Source: Cycas panzhihuaensis (Eukaryota; Cycadophyta). Taken from it: a DNA stretch of 64,000 bases. Shown in pieces: positions 1 to 10,900 of this stretch (its first letter is position 1; every line of letters starts with the position of its first letter). Below the pieces are notes generated by a model. It did not search any database, was not told the DNA's origin, and saw only the letters and a program-made list of their open reading frames with translations. A program made the translations under genes and the position numbers. Where the stretch lies: NCBI GenBank assembly GCA_023213395.1, contig CM041465.1, positions 145,149,741-145,213,740 on the forward strand, in the 5' to 3' direction.

Positions 1-121
1 CCGGTGGCTTAGTTCTGACCCGCCATCACGGCGGCCGTGGTCCTCTGCCCTTTACACATTCTTTTTCCTTTGAGACCCCTAGGCCCTGTCCCTCCTCAAT
101 GGACGTGAGCAACGGAACCAA
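1..121 (-). mobile_element. Internal 5' end of a B-family Gypsy element (body off left edge)
   Basis: Read on the minus strand, this matches the stretch just inside the 5' LTR of element B (24310-24430), including the words around the primer-binding position and the GACAGGGCCTAG stretch. It is therefore the leader of a second copy of the same family, pointing left, with gag and pol outside the window. No coding sequence is visible in this short piece. Confidence 0.8.
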
Positions 122-961
122 TGTTGACTTGTAAGGGGTCTTATTACACTTACAAGACACCCCTGCTCACTTTTCAAGGTTACAGTAGCTATAGTCTAGT
201 TTTAGGACCTTTGTCAACATGGTTATACACATACATTCCACATACATTCCATATATAATTCACGAGAATGGTACACATGATGCAATTCAATACATATTTC
301 AAGACATCATCAACATACATCAAGAATGCACCAATTTCCACATAACTCTTCTTTTATTAATTCAACAGTTCATTTACGAGTGGAATGCGTTCTGAGCATT
401 CCAAAGTGACATCTGATCCTCTGTTACATATGCGTACCGGATGGTACTTATCATGCACTCATGCTCCAATCGGGTACATCATGCGTCTTGTCATACGCAC
501 CTTTGCGTACTCTTGATCTCGGCTCTCACCTAACTAGGTGAATCATGCGTACCTCCTTAAGTACTCTGTTGGTACCTTTTGGCTGAAGGGTTATGACTGC
601 CTGTCATAACCGTACCCTTTCAGCCATGCGTACCTCATCAATTAATGCGTACCTCTTCACTTAATCTCTTTGGTTACCCTTAATTAATTCTTCCTTTGGT
701 TAAAATGCGACGTCCAAATGCGTCGTCAGCATCTTCCGGTCTTCACCTGGTCCCACAGATGTCGTGCATGGCCGCTTTCGATTGCGTTCCGCTCTTGATG
801 CGTTCTGTCATGCGTACCCGTTCGGTGCGCTTTGTCCTCGTACCGGAATGCTGTTTTTACGCCGTTTACGCCTCGTGCGTACCTCCGTCTGATCGTGCAC
901 AACCCAGGTTATCGACCTACCTCTGGTCCTCACACGACCATTGAGTCAATTTTGATGCCAG
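122..961 (-). repeat. 5' LTR of a B-family Gypsy element
   Basis: The reverse complement aligns along its length with the B LTRs at 23516-24309 and 33077-33886. The left end TGTTGACTT corresponds to the B LTR end AAGTCAACA. The right end, near 961, has lost the exact terminal bases. Like the B LTRs it is rich in GCGTACC words (the complement of GGTACGC), for example near 433, 548, 630, 645, 811 and 881. On its right it abuts the Copia-1 leader, so it probably inserted into, or deleted, the 5' part of Copia-1. Confidence 0.85.
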
Positions 962-964
962 CGA

Positions 965-1263
965 AGGAGGTTCGAAAAAGGGTGTTATTGGGGAAATGAA
1001 TCCTGAGAACGCATCGTACGTCCATGCAGATCAACCCTACCTGCCTTGTCCTAGATTTAACTTGGCCAACTGTTGGATTTTCTCTATAAGATCAGAGTTG
1101 GACCAACTCCATAGCCTAGTCCTCCACCCCTCATCATTCCATTCAGTTGTTGGATCTTCTAGTACGATCGGAATTTGTTGGTTTCGTTAGAAGGTGGAAC
1201 TTAAGCGGCGAAAGCTTTGAGTTTCCAAGTTATCTGCTAGCTTCAAGCTTTTATAACTGAAAC
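965..1263 (+). other. Copia-1 residual 5' leader
   Basis: This untranslated leader aligns with the reverse complement of about 48380-48690 in element F. Shared words include the stretch around GATCAACCCTACCTGCC and the purine-rich bases just before the gag start codon. No coding sequence is supported here. In F the leader is about 2.5 kb long, so roughly 2 kb plus the LTR has been lost from this copy. Confidence 0.75.
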
Positions 1264-2240
1264 ATGGCTGCTATCATCATGCTAAATGCATGCACCATTC
1301 GACTAACAAGTCAAGATAATTATCAAGAATGGAAGAGACTCACTCAGAATTTGTTGATCATGAACGAATTTTGGAGTTATGTTTGTCAGATATTACCACA
1401 ACCTGCACCTGTTATCAATGGCAATGTTACTGTGCAACCCGATGATGCTTTACTTGCTGCTTGGGAAGCCAAAGATGAAATCGCTTTGGCATTCCTTCAC
1501 ATGATTGTTGATGTGCATGTAGATCAAAATATTGCTTGTGCTGAAACTTCTAAGGAAGCTTAGGACATTTTGTCCTCATTGTATGAAAGGCGAGATGAAG
1601 CTCGCATTTTAATGGTTAAGGCCAAATTGTATTCTATTAAGTTTGTCAAGCCCATGTCGGCTTTTCTTTCCTCCATCAAGGAGGTATGTAATGAACTGAA
1701 TACACTAGGTAGTCCAGCTACAAGAGGACAGGCCGATCACATCCATCACCAAAGCTTTGCCCAAGGACTACAATGGCTTCATATCGTCTACTACAAGAGA
1801 TGATTCTCTCAAAACAATGACATTCAATGAATTTGAAAGTCTACTACTTCAAGAAGAACAAATCTACACTAAAGATAATGAGGAGGAACCATCTACATCA
1901 GGTGCATTCACGGCAAACTCAAAGGCCAAACAACACCCCAAACCTGCACTCTCAAAGCAGTTTGGGAACATGAACATTGGGTCTTCAAGGACCAATGTTG
2001 TATGTCATTATTGTGGCAAACCTAGCCACATATCACCTGATTGTCGAAAGAAGCAAGCAGATCTACGTCAGCAACAGCAGCAGTAGCCACATCATCCAAA
2101 TCAACGACAGCAGCAACCACGTCAACAGTACCAACAAAGGTTCCAGCAGCAACAACCCCCTCGACCAAATCGAGGTGCCTATCGAGGAGGTCAAAGAGGA
2201 AGGGGGGGTTTCAGAGGTGGCAATCAACACCACTTTAATC
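1264..2240 (+). pseudogene. gag: Copia-1 Gag (broken)
   Basis: This encodes the particle protein of a Copia element, which packages the RNA in cytoplasmic particles. The ATG at 1264 sits where the F gag begins (48385, minus). The N-terminal part has the Copia gag phrase YQEWKRLTQNLLIMNEFWSY. A stop at 1561 and a frameshift near 1750 break the frame. A zinc knuckle CHYCGKPSHISPDC (CX2CX4HX4C) lies at about 2011-2052. It is followed by a glutamine-rich tract from CAG/CAA codons, which is shared with F and so belongs to the protein. Confidence 0.85.
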
Positions 2241-2249
2241 AGTTTGCAG

Positions 2250-3343
2250 ATGAAGACAAACTGTTTTGTGCATATCAGACATCCAAGGTTGATGAAACTT
2301 GGATTATTGATTCTGGAGCTTCACAACACATGACTGGAAGTGAAGAGCTCCTCACCGACATCAAGGAAGGCAAAGGTCAATCAGTGACTTTTGGGAACAA
2401 TCAATCTGTTAAAATTTCTGGAGTAGGCACAATAACTCCATTTCTTTCTTCATCAAATCCTTCCTCCTCATTTCCCGATAGCAATGCCTATTTCATACCT
2501 TCAATGGACAAAAACTTACTATCTGTTAACAAGTTGGACAAGCAACAGATGAGTGTATTGTTCAAAAACGGGAAATGTATAATCAGTGACAAAGAAGACC
2601 AAGTAGTAGCTATTGGCTATGAGGATCAAGGCCTCTACAAATTGGATGCAAATAATATAACACTTGATTCTACTTACTCTGGTTCCATTGTCACTCCATA
2701 CTTGTCCAAGATGCAACTTTGGCATCAATGTCTAGGCCATTTGAGCTTAGACAATTTGAGGCAGATGATCAACAAGAACATGGTACATGGGCTTCCAAAG
2801 ATCTATGGAACAAAATGTCTTTGTGAAGCATGCATTATCGAAACTCAGCATCGCTTGCCTTTCCCTAAAGGCAAAGCGTGGCTTGCATCACATCCTCCGC
2901 AGTTGGTACATTCGGATTTGTGTGGACCTATGTCCACATCTTTTGGAGGAGCTTTATATTACATCTCCTTCATTGATGACTTTTCTCACAAAGTCTGGGT
3001 CTACTTCATCAAACACAAATCTAAAGCATTTTCCAAGTTCAAAGAATTCAAGCTTGAAGTGGAAAATGAGCCTGGCCACTCAATCAAAACATTAAGGACA
3101 GACAATGGAGGTGAATTTACATCAAATGAATTCACCCAATACTGCAAGGATAATGGCATTCGGAGACAACTGACTATTCCTCACACTCCTCAACAAAATG
3201 GAGTCTCCGAGCGAATGAACAGAACTTTGGCTAATAAAGCCAAAGCAATGATGCATGCACAAGGACTCACTCGAGTTTCTTTGGTAAGCATTTCACACAG
3301 TGCCTATGTGTGTCCAGTCCTACTACAACAGTCACCAATATGA
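2250..3343 (+). pseudogene. pol: Copia-1 protease and integrase core
   Basis: The aspartic protease motif WIIDSGASQHMTGS lies at about 2302-2343. The integrase zinc-binding region follows (LWHQCLGHLSLDNL, then CEAC at about 2825). The catalytic core shows the first Asp in VHSDLCGPM, the second in LRTDNGGEF and the Glu in NGVSERMNRT, so all three metal-binding residues are kept. The frame is lost near 3275-3310, where the region that reads AYWVEAFH in F is disrupted. Polyprotein processing and DNA integration are the expected roles. Confidence 0.88.
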
Positions 3344-4095
3344 CACTTGAGGAGGCATGGTCTAGCAAAAAGCCTACTGTCAGCCATTTGAGGACTTTTG
3401 GGTGCACTGCTTATATGCACATTCCCGATCAGCAAAGGAAAAAATTAGACAAGCATAGTTTAAAATGCATCTTTGTAGGATATGCCATTCACAGTAAAGC
3501 CTACAAGTTGTATGATCCCATAGGGAAGAAAATGCATCTCTCAAGAGATGTCATCTTTGTTGAAGAAGATCACAAGGAGTTGCAAATAGCATCCATGCAA
3601 CCTCCCATTGACAAAGGCAAGAAGATTGTTGAGGCCTTCCTTCCCTCTCAATCCTCTACACCATGTACATCATCTGCACCTGTTGGACCGTCTACATCAA
3701 CTGAATTTGCTCCACTTGATCCAAGCACATCTTCTGTTGACCAACCACTTAGAGCAGAAGATTTTGGGGTTCAAGGCACTTCGATTCAAAAGTTACCAAA
3801 ATGGTACACTCAGACAGTTCAGGACGGCCACATCATTGAAGGAAAATGTCCATCAAAATATCAGCAGCAAACCAATTATGCACTTATGGCTAAAGTGCTT
3901 TGTGTTGATGAGCCTTCCACTTTTGAGGAGGCTTCGAAAAATGAAAATTGGAAGGCTGCCATGGATGAAGAAATCCATTCTATTGAAAAGAATGGTACTT
4001 GGAATTTGGTTGAATTGCCTAAACACAAACAGGCAATCAATTGCAAATGGGTCTACAATACCAAATTCCATTCTGATGGTTCACTTAAGCAATGA
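3310..4095 (+). pseudogene. pol: Copia-1 integrase C-terminus and start of reverse transcriptase
   Basis: After the frameshift the integrase C-terminal region continues with HLRTFGCTAYMHIPDQQR and KCIFVGYAIHSKAYKLYDP, the standard Copia segment that follows the catalytic core. A Ser/Thr/Pro-rich linker follows. The reverse transcriptase then begins (NENWKAAMDEEIHSIEKNGTW and CKWVYNTKFHSDG). The frame closes at 4093, where F reads on through the corresponding region. The linker is poorly conserved between the two copies. Confidence 0.86.
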
Positions 4096-5335
4096 AGGCC
4101 GCCTTGTGGCAAAAAGTTTAAACAAAAGAAGGCATAGACTATGAGGAAACTTTTGCACCAGTGGCGAATATGAACACCATCAGACTCATCTTGGCCTTAG
4201 CTGCTCAATGCAAATGGCCAGTTTATCAGATGGACATGAAGAGTGTCTTTCTTAATGGTGATCTTCAAGAGGAGGTATATTTGGAGCAACCTCCCGGATA
4301 CAAAGTACAAGGCAAGAAGCATTTTGTATATCACCTAAAAAAGGCGTTATATGGCTTAAAACAAGCTCCAAGAGCATGGTACTCAAAGATCGATGATTAC
4401 TTCTTGAGACATGGGTTTCATCGATCTACTTCAGATCCTAATCTGTACATAAAACATGAAAACAACCATGTCATTTTTGTTGCCTTGTATGTAGATGACT
4501 TAGTGATCACTGGTAGTGACACTAAGATGATTCACATTCTCCAAGATGACTTGAAGAGAAGCTTCGAGATGACAGATCTTGGACTTCTCCATTACTTTTT
4601 AGGCTTTGAGATATGGCAACAGCTAGGCTATATCTTCATCTCCCAAGCGAAATATTCTTGGGACATTTTGTAGGGGTTTAGGATGCACGACTGCAAACCA
4701 GCACCTACACCAATGGAGAATGGATCTAAGCTTACTCTCAATGAGGAAGTTGCACCGGCAAATCCCACACTTTACCGGCAATTGATTGGGAGTCTCATTT
4801 ATCTCACCAACACTCGACTGGACATTTCATTTGCAGTTGGGATTTGCTCACGATACATGTCTCAACCCAATCAGATACATTGGAATGCAACCAAATGCAT
4901 ACTTAAGTAAATCAAAGGCACATTGCAGCATGGCCTTGAGTATGCACATAATGAGAACTTCACTCTGGAAAGGTTCTCAGATTCTGATTGGGCAAGTTGC
5001 CAAGATAGCAGGAGAATCAACCTTGAGATACTATTTTTCCCTTGGTTCGTGATTGTTTCGATGCGATTGCAAGAAGCAACCCAATGCTACCTTGTTCTCC
5101 AAAGCAGTACAAAGCTGCGGTCGGTAGTAGCTTGTAAAGCTATCCTCTGACGGATTCTTGGGGAACTTGGACTTGAGCAAAATCACCCCACCAGGATATA
5201 TTGTGACAATCAAAGTGTACTCAAGTTAGCTAAGAATCCGATGTTTCATACGGACAAAACACATCGAGGTTCACCATCACTTCATCGAGAGCATGTGCGA
5301 GAATGGTGAGATCAACCTCGATCTGAGACCTACAT
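4096..5335 (+). pseudogene. pol: Copia-1 reverse transcriptase and RNase H
   Basis: The polymerase palm is well preserved: [34 protein letters not shown] and the catalytic YVDD box in LYVDDLVITG (about 4486-4515). A TAG at 4672-4674 stands where F has CAG (Gln). RNase H follows from about 4790 (LIGSLIYLTNTRLDISFAVG, then SDSDWASCQDSRR) with further frameshifts after 4910. The product would copy the RNA into DNA inside the particle. It is not intact in this copy. Confidence 0.88.
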
Positions 5336-5428
5336 AGGAGCGGCAGTGATGTCTTTACCAAGCCTCTTGGTAGAGAAAAGTTTGTAAAATTCGAGAGATG
5401 GTCTTGGTGTCAGGCTTAACATTGTAAG

Positions 5429-5439
5429 CGATGAGGGGG
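5429..5439 (+). promoter_or_regulatory. Copia-1 polypurine tract
   Basis: A purine run ending GATGAGGGGG lies directly before the TGTTAAACC start of the 3' LTR. It occupies the usual position of the plus-strand DNA primer. Confidence 0.75.
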
Positions 5440-5999
5440 TGTTAAACCTTATGTTTACATGTTAAGGTTATGTACTTTAATTTTTATGTAATATGTGTAC
5501 TTTTGTACTTTAGGGGTGACTTATCACTTAAGTGATAAAGTGCACATCCACATTCTTTCTAATGACACAACGTTGCCACTAAAGGGTCAAATGGACCCTC
5601 ATGCATTTTTACTCACATGAGAGCCCAAAAGGACACATGTCCAACATGCAAGGCATGTATCTTGGATGTTTAACACTAATCAAATATCCAAGGCCTTAGG
5701 TCTCTCATTTCACTCTATATAATGAGACCTCTTCTCATTGTCTCATAAGAGAGTTGGAGTTGTATTGTTATGCTGTCAGTTTGCTAATCAAACTGTTTAT
5801 TCTTTGGAGGTTGGACCAATTCCAACTCCACATATTGGGTATCATTTCTCTTGCTCCTTCATGTTATGCTTTGTCTCTTATGCTTTCTTTTTACCTTAAG
5901 AATATTATACTTGTTAGTATTTGTGTTTCTAGAACTAGAGTGATCCTAGTTTCTAGATCTTGGGACTGTGAGGCCATTTAGCCTCTTTTCATAGGCCTT
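5440..5999 (+). repeat. Copia-1 3' LTR
   Basis: It begins TGTTAAACCTTATG and aligns with both LTRs of F (reverse complements of 43624-44170 and 50873-51418). A TATA-like CTCTATATAATGAG lies near 5712, consistent with the LTR promoter. The expected end, GGCCATTTCAACA, is missing: the sequence breaks after CATAGGCCTT and continues directly into K RNase H. This is a deletion junction rather than a clean insertion end. Confidence 0.88.
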
Positions 6000-7560
6000 G
6001 AAATAGTGTATGCACTACAAAAATTTAGACATTATTTACTAGCTAATCAGTTTGTATTCTTTGTGGATCATCAAGCCTTGCAATATTTGATCAACAAACC
6101 AATCTTACAAGGAAGGATTAGCAGGTGGCTAATGCTATTTCAAGAATTTAATTTTAAAATCATTCTCAATAAGGGGGAGAAACATACAATTCCTAATCAA
6201 CTATTTAGAAATGTAAATACAAAGGTTGCCACCAAAATTCAAGATGACTTCCTAATATAAGATTATTTTCAATGTAAGTAGTACTAGCATGGTATATGGG
6301 CAATGCGTTGTATCTATCAATAGGACATACAACAATTGGGTTGGAATGAGCGGAACGACAAAGTTTTATTAGAAAGACATTTCCATTCCAATTGATCCAA
6401 GGGATGTTCTATAAGCTTGGGCTTGATGGAGTTCTTAGATGATGTATATCAAAACATGAAGTAGAAGTTGTGGTATGAGAAGCTCATGAGAGTGTTACGG
6501 CAAAGCACCAAAGCACAAAGCCAACTGCTAGAATGATCTTGCTAGCAGGATTATGGTGGCCCATGTTATTCGAAGATGTGGAAAAATGGGTCAAGGCATG
6601 TGATGTTTGCTAAAGAGTTGGCAAACTAGGTAAACTTCATTTCATGCCTTTATATCCAATTTTAGCATAGGCCCCATTCAAGAAGTGGGGATTGGATTTC
6701 ATAGCACCAATCAACCTACCAACAAAGAGGAAAAATGCTAGGTATATTCTCGTTGCCATTGATTTCCTCACTAAGTGGACGAAAGCAAAGCCTATGGAGA
6801 CATGTGATGCTCGTAGTACTACATGTTTCCCGTACAAAATGATAAATGTTCATTTTGGATGCCCACTTGAAATCGTATCAGATCAGGTTAGTAGTTTTCT
6901 AATCCATACAATTCAGCACCTTACTACAAAATTCCTAATCTAGCACAAGAAGTCTTCACCGTACTACCCCAAGGTCAATGGTCAAGTGGAAAGTAAAAAT
7001 AAAATCTTAAAGTTGGCCCTGACAAAGATCTATAGCGAAGGTAGGACGAATTGGACAGAACGACTACATTTGGTTCTATAGGCAGATAGAACAACAATAA
7101 AGCGACCCCACAAGTAGACACCATTTCAATTAGTGTATGGATTAGAAGCAGTCATTCCTTTGGAATTCTAAGCAGAATGTTTGTAAATAGTAGTCCAATT
7201 GCAGATGGAAGAAAGGGATTCGAGAGAACAACAACTCATGGAACTTATGAAACTAGACAAACGATGAGCTAGAGCATTGTGGGAAATTAGGATGGAACAG
7301 AACCATCGCAAAGCCTGGCATGACAGATATCTGAGAATGCTCCAGTTCCAGGTTAGTGATTTTGTACTGCTATATGATAGTAAGTTTCAAGTTAAATCAA
7401 GATGAAGTTCAGATGGTTAGGTCCATACAAGGTGGACCAAATTGGACAAGATGGAGCTATTCGACTCAGACAGCTCAACAGATCCCCCATGGCTAAACCT
7501 ATAAATGGCAGTCAACTCAAGCCATACAGGTGTTACCGAAAAAAAAAAGAAAAATGCAAA
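5999..7560 (+). pseudogene. pol: Element K: Gypsy RNase H and integrase fragment
   Basis: The fragment opens in RNase H (MYALQKFRHYLLANQFVFFVDHQ at 6006), closely matching B at about 29570-29650. The integrase zinc-binding part near 6540-6620 is broken by stops. Core pieces follow: FIAPINLPTKRKNARYILVA, IVSDQVSSF, and NGQVESKNK with the catalytic Glu retained. The C-terminal part (WLGPYKVDQIGQDGAIRLRQ, NGSQLKPY) ends near 7530. Domain spellings are of the Tat/Athila-like Gypsy type without chromodomain. Gag, protease and reverse transcriptase are absent, replaced by Copia-1 on the left. Confidence 0.85.
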
Positions 7561-7599
7561 CCAGATGGGCAAACATTCTCTCTCATGGTGATGGTGTAG

Positions 7600-8740
7600 T
7601 TAGCAAGGTCGCAATCTAGTAAAGGGTAGGAGCCAAAAACTCATCAATGGAATCCTCCTAACAATTGGTACTTGAAAAAAGACAGTTAGATTGTTCATGA
7701 TAAGATATTATTAAAAGCATATAATGATCATGATACACAATTAAGGAGTGTGACATGTGAAAGACTATCATAATGATGAGTTAGTAAGCACAACCGATGA
7801 TGCGACAAGTACTAAAGTTCATTAATTATAATGACGAGTGCCAAATCACCTATCAGTCATCGCAAACATAGTTATAAACTCCCTGATTGAATTTGTGAAA
7901 TCATTCCTTTTTGTTTTGAAGCTAATAACAATTATAGCCTATTACAAACTATTGTCCTTTCTATCTCTGTGAATTGAAAGAAACAACAAGCAATTCACCA
8001 ATTATCATGGCCGAAGGAGACAATTTTCTGCAAATCAATATCAATTTTTGAGAGACGAACAATGCCAGAATTTGGGTTGAATGAATAATTATGCAGACAA
8101 ACGATTCTCGAAAGAAAGATTTGACAAACATTAGATTGTCTAAATATATTATGGTAGCTGTACTTCCAATTGCTTTTAATTTCTTAATGGTTGTGACATC
8201 ATTGGTAGCCACGTGGCCCTCCATCTTGGATTGCCCTAGTAGGATAATTGCCCGATGAAGGACATGATATTCCACGAGATAAGAAGATCTAGAGGAAGTA
8301 AACGATGAAAGAAATCAGAGCAAGCATAATAGATGTCTCCAGTTCTAGCATTAGCGTCTCTGGCATCCGTTCAAAGGAGCAGAGATGGATCGCTCACTTT
8401 CTTTTTACAAGGGTCATTTTGAGTCAAAAAAACCTATTTGTACCAACTACTCTCCGTTCAACATTGTTGCATGTAGCGGAAGGAGTTCAGCTCAACTAGG
8501 CAGACTTTGTCTCAAAAGGACTCCAGAAGAATCTGGAGAGTGTGAAAAATGCAGGGCAACCAGTAATGCTTTTTCATCCAACATTGTTGCAAGGTCTTTT
8601 GCTTTCTCAATGTCCAAACATTCATTTACCTACCCCTGAAAATGGCCAGACTCCACTAGCAAAATAGACCGAGACCTTTGGCAAGGATAATTCTTGGGAC
8701 TCGTTCCTACTTTAGGGGTAGGAGCAGGTAAAAGATTGGC
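7600..8740 (+). other. K post-integrase spacer
   Basis: After the K integrase, about 1.1 kb carries no open frame that I can match to a domain. Short open stretches on both strands do not show family motifs. It occupies the place of the spacer and tandem array in B (31067-31905) but has no comparable repeats. Confidence 0.5.
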
Positions 8741-9760
8741 TACTTGCCCAATGGCTAAAAGCAACTCAGGAACCATCTCTAGCTTGGATAGTGATTTTAA
8801 AAGAAGAGAAAAGACTGCGAGAAGAGGTGCCCTCATAGGTCAGCGATGAACAAGAAGAAGAAAAAGTGAAGCAAGAAGAAAAGAGGAAAGAAAATGAAAA
8901 GAGAGAATAAATTAGCATAGGTAAATGAAAGATGGAACCTAAGTTGTCAACGATCATAGAAGAACAGCAATCGTAGCCTGTACCAGTGCACACGAAACCT
9001 GTGGAGTTAGAACATGATCAACAACAGGGCAGGAAATTGGTTGTGGAAGAGTGGAGGCGAGAGATTCTTGAATACCTTAATCAACAACCTGCAAAATTTG
9101 AGATCTGCATAGATGAGAAAATTTTGGAAGAAGGGTTGGATCCAATGGATTGTGATCCCCAGGATGTTTTGCAATGGAAAACATGCTTTTTAGGGCGAAT
9201 GATCAAACAAATAGTAGCAAAATTGGAGCAACATTCGTGGAGGCTACCACCATACATGCAACAAATTGCTCGGCTAGAAGAAAAGCTACAAGTTGTAGAG
9301 GGCAAATTATAATTTTTGAAGAAATTTATTGCAAATTGGGTAGATGATGTAAATGAGGTAACCCCTCAATTGAAAAAATTCAAAGCACAGTTTAGTGAGC
9401 AAATCCCCATAGATTTGCAAGATGTTATTTATAAATTGGGAGATTGGATATTGGAGAGCGATGAAGAATCCAAACAATACAAGAAAGCTTGAAGTTGGAT
9501 TCGTGCTTATGAACCCGAGTTGTAGTCCCTACAGAATATTAATCAGCAATTATATACAAAGATAACCCAACTATAGTTAGGAGAATCACCTAACATGAGG
9601 TAGCTAGATGCACTTCATAATGTTATGATTTTGAGTGGTCATATTAAGTCTAAAGTTTGCCACTTCCTCCTATGATTGTACAGCCAGATCCCTTATACAT
9701 TAAAAGAGAAGTGGCCTAGTTAAAAGAAGCTAGAAAGGAGGTGCGTGAAAATATCGGACA
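8740..9760 (+). pseudogene. K extra 3' open region (charged, coiled-coil-like)
   Basis: One frame reads from about 8760 through 9500 with only scattered TAG, TAA and TGA stops. It starts with a Glu/Lys-rich stretch (EEEKVKQEEKRKENEKRE). A region at 8986-9312 follows with VVEEWRREILEYLNQQPAKF and QQIARLEEKLQVVEGKL, which look helical and coiled-coil-like. I do not recognise a known domain. Its place after integrase parallels the extra region in B, although I see no clear residue identity between the two. It could be an additional retrotransposon ORF or a displaced gag fragment. Confidence 0.5.
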
Positions 9761-9959
9761 AGGGCAAAGCTCCCGGTGACCTTAATTTCAAAATTTGGAG
9801 GAGGTAGGGATGGATAGAATGGAAAATTTTTGAAATTTTTGTGTGAGTGGGGACACTCATTGGTTTTGTGAAAGGGGAGATGTGTGCAGGGAATAAGTCA
9901 CAAAAGGAATTGAAGGAATTTTGAAGAAAAATAATGTATAACTTCAATTTTGGTTGTAA

Positions 9960-10220
9960 TTTAAACTACAATTGGGTGCAATCAAGTGCAGCCAGATGTA
10001 ACGAGGTGCAGTTAGGTACAACTAGAAGCATAATAAGTGTGATAAAAGTGCGACCAAGTACAAACAGGTGTGGTCAAGTGCGGCCAAGTACAACCTAAGG
10101 TGCAACTAGGTACAACCTGAAGTGCGACTTGGAGTACGACTAGATTGCAAATGTTGTGCAACAAGGTTGCAAAGTTGCAACCAGAGCTGTGATTAAATTG
10201 TAACTGAAAGACTTATTTCT
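9960..10220 (+). repeat. K array of GTGCRAC/AGTACAAC words
   Basis: Degenerate units such as GTGCAACTAGGTACAACC recur at about 10006, 10048, 10078, 10099 and 10122, with steps near 42, 30, 21 and 23 bp. Each holds a GTGC word and a GTAC word. The array then fades into GTTGCAA words up to about 10200. It lies between the extra open region and the expected position of the 3' LTR of K. Confidence 0.6.
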
Positions 10221-10900
10221 ATTTGAACATAACATAATGGTTGAAGTTAATTGGAACGGTTAAGGTCATTGATGTAACAAACAATATCATACTTGCCTAA
10301 GTCTGATCGATGTAATATGACAGGCAAGTAACAGTTTAGAACTTTTCTTCTTGTATTCTTGATTATATGGCTTGAGTTGCAACTTGTGCATATTCAGTTG
10401 TACTATTTGGCCTGCATTTGGTGGTGAGAGGACTATGCGTAGGGCCCTTATTTGTAATAACATTTAGTTTGCATTCTCATCAACTTAACTTATGCTTGTC
10501 TATCGGAGTAATGCACATACATTGATGTGAGCTACGCAGAAGCACACAGTAAGTCATTCTTAAATGTCTAGCCCTTTAGTATGGGCATGCTTGAGTTTTG
10601 TAGTTTGTCCATAGGAGCCATTATTTTTGGGTGCTTAGCATATTGTGCTCAAACTTGGTCCAACCATGAAGGAATTATGATAGTAGTAAAGCATAGTTCT
10701 TCTTCATCCCTCCTAAAAAGACCAGTTTTGACAACACTTTCTTTATCTTTTTTAATACAATACGAAAATCAAAAGCCTATGTCTTGCTCAATTGATTATG
10801 TTGTTCTATGGACACATTTTGTTCATGAAGCATGTTTTACAAATTATTGTGGTTTGTCCTTACCTACAATTGGCTCCTAAGGAGGGATTGTGCCCACTTG
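10221..10900. other. Probable remnant of the K 3' LTR; no gene seen
   Basis: This stretch is AT-rich and non-coding. It follows the array, where the 3' LTR should lie, but no second copy exists in the window to define LTR ends. An open stretch at 10581-10880 has no recognisable motif and is not called. Confidence 0.35.

Larger units (their letters stand above)
965..5999 (+). mobile_element. Copia-1: 5'-truncated Ty1/Copia retrotransposon
   Basis: Domain order is Copia type: gag with zinc knuckle, aspartic protease, integrase, reverse transcriptase, RNase H, then polypurine tract and 3' LTR. The same family recurs on the minus strand as element F (43624-51418), and comparison of the two locates the breaks. 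The 5' LTR and most of the long leader are missing, replaced by the B-family LTR. The 3' LTR stops a few bases short of the expected end, where it joins element K. Several stops and frameshifts make it a dead copy. Confidence 0.93.

Noticed and set aside
2060-2160. A CAG/CAA microsatellite
   Set aside because: The same Gln-rich tract stands in F gag at the same place after the knuckle, so it is part of the Gag protein.
10581-10880. A 99-codon open stretch as a host gene
   Set aside because: It has no recognisable motif, sits in the presumed LTR remnant of K, and is within the length expected by chance in AT-rich DNA.
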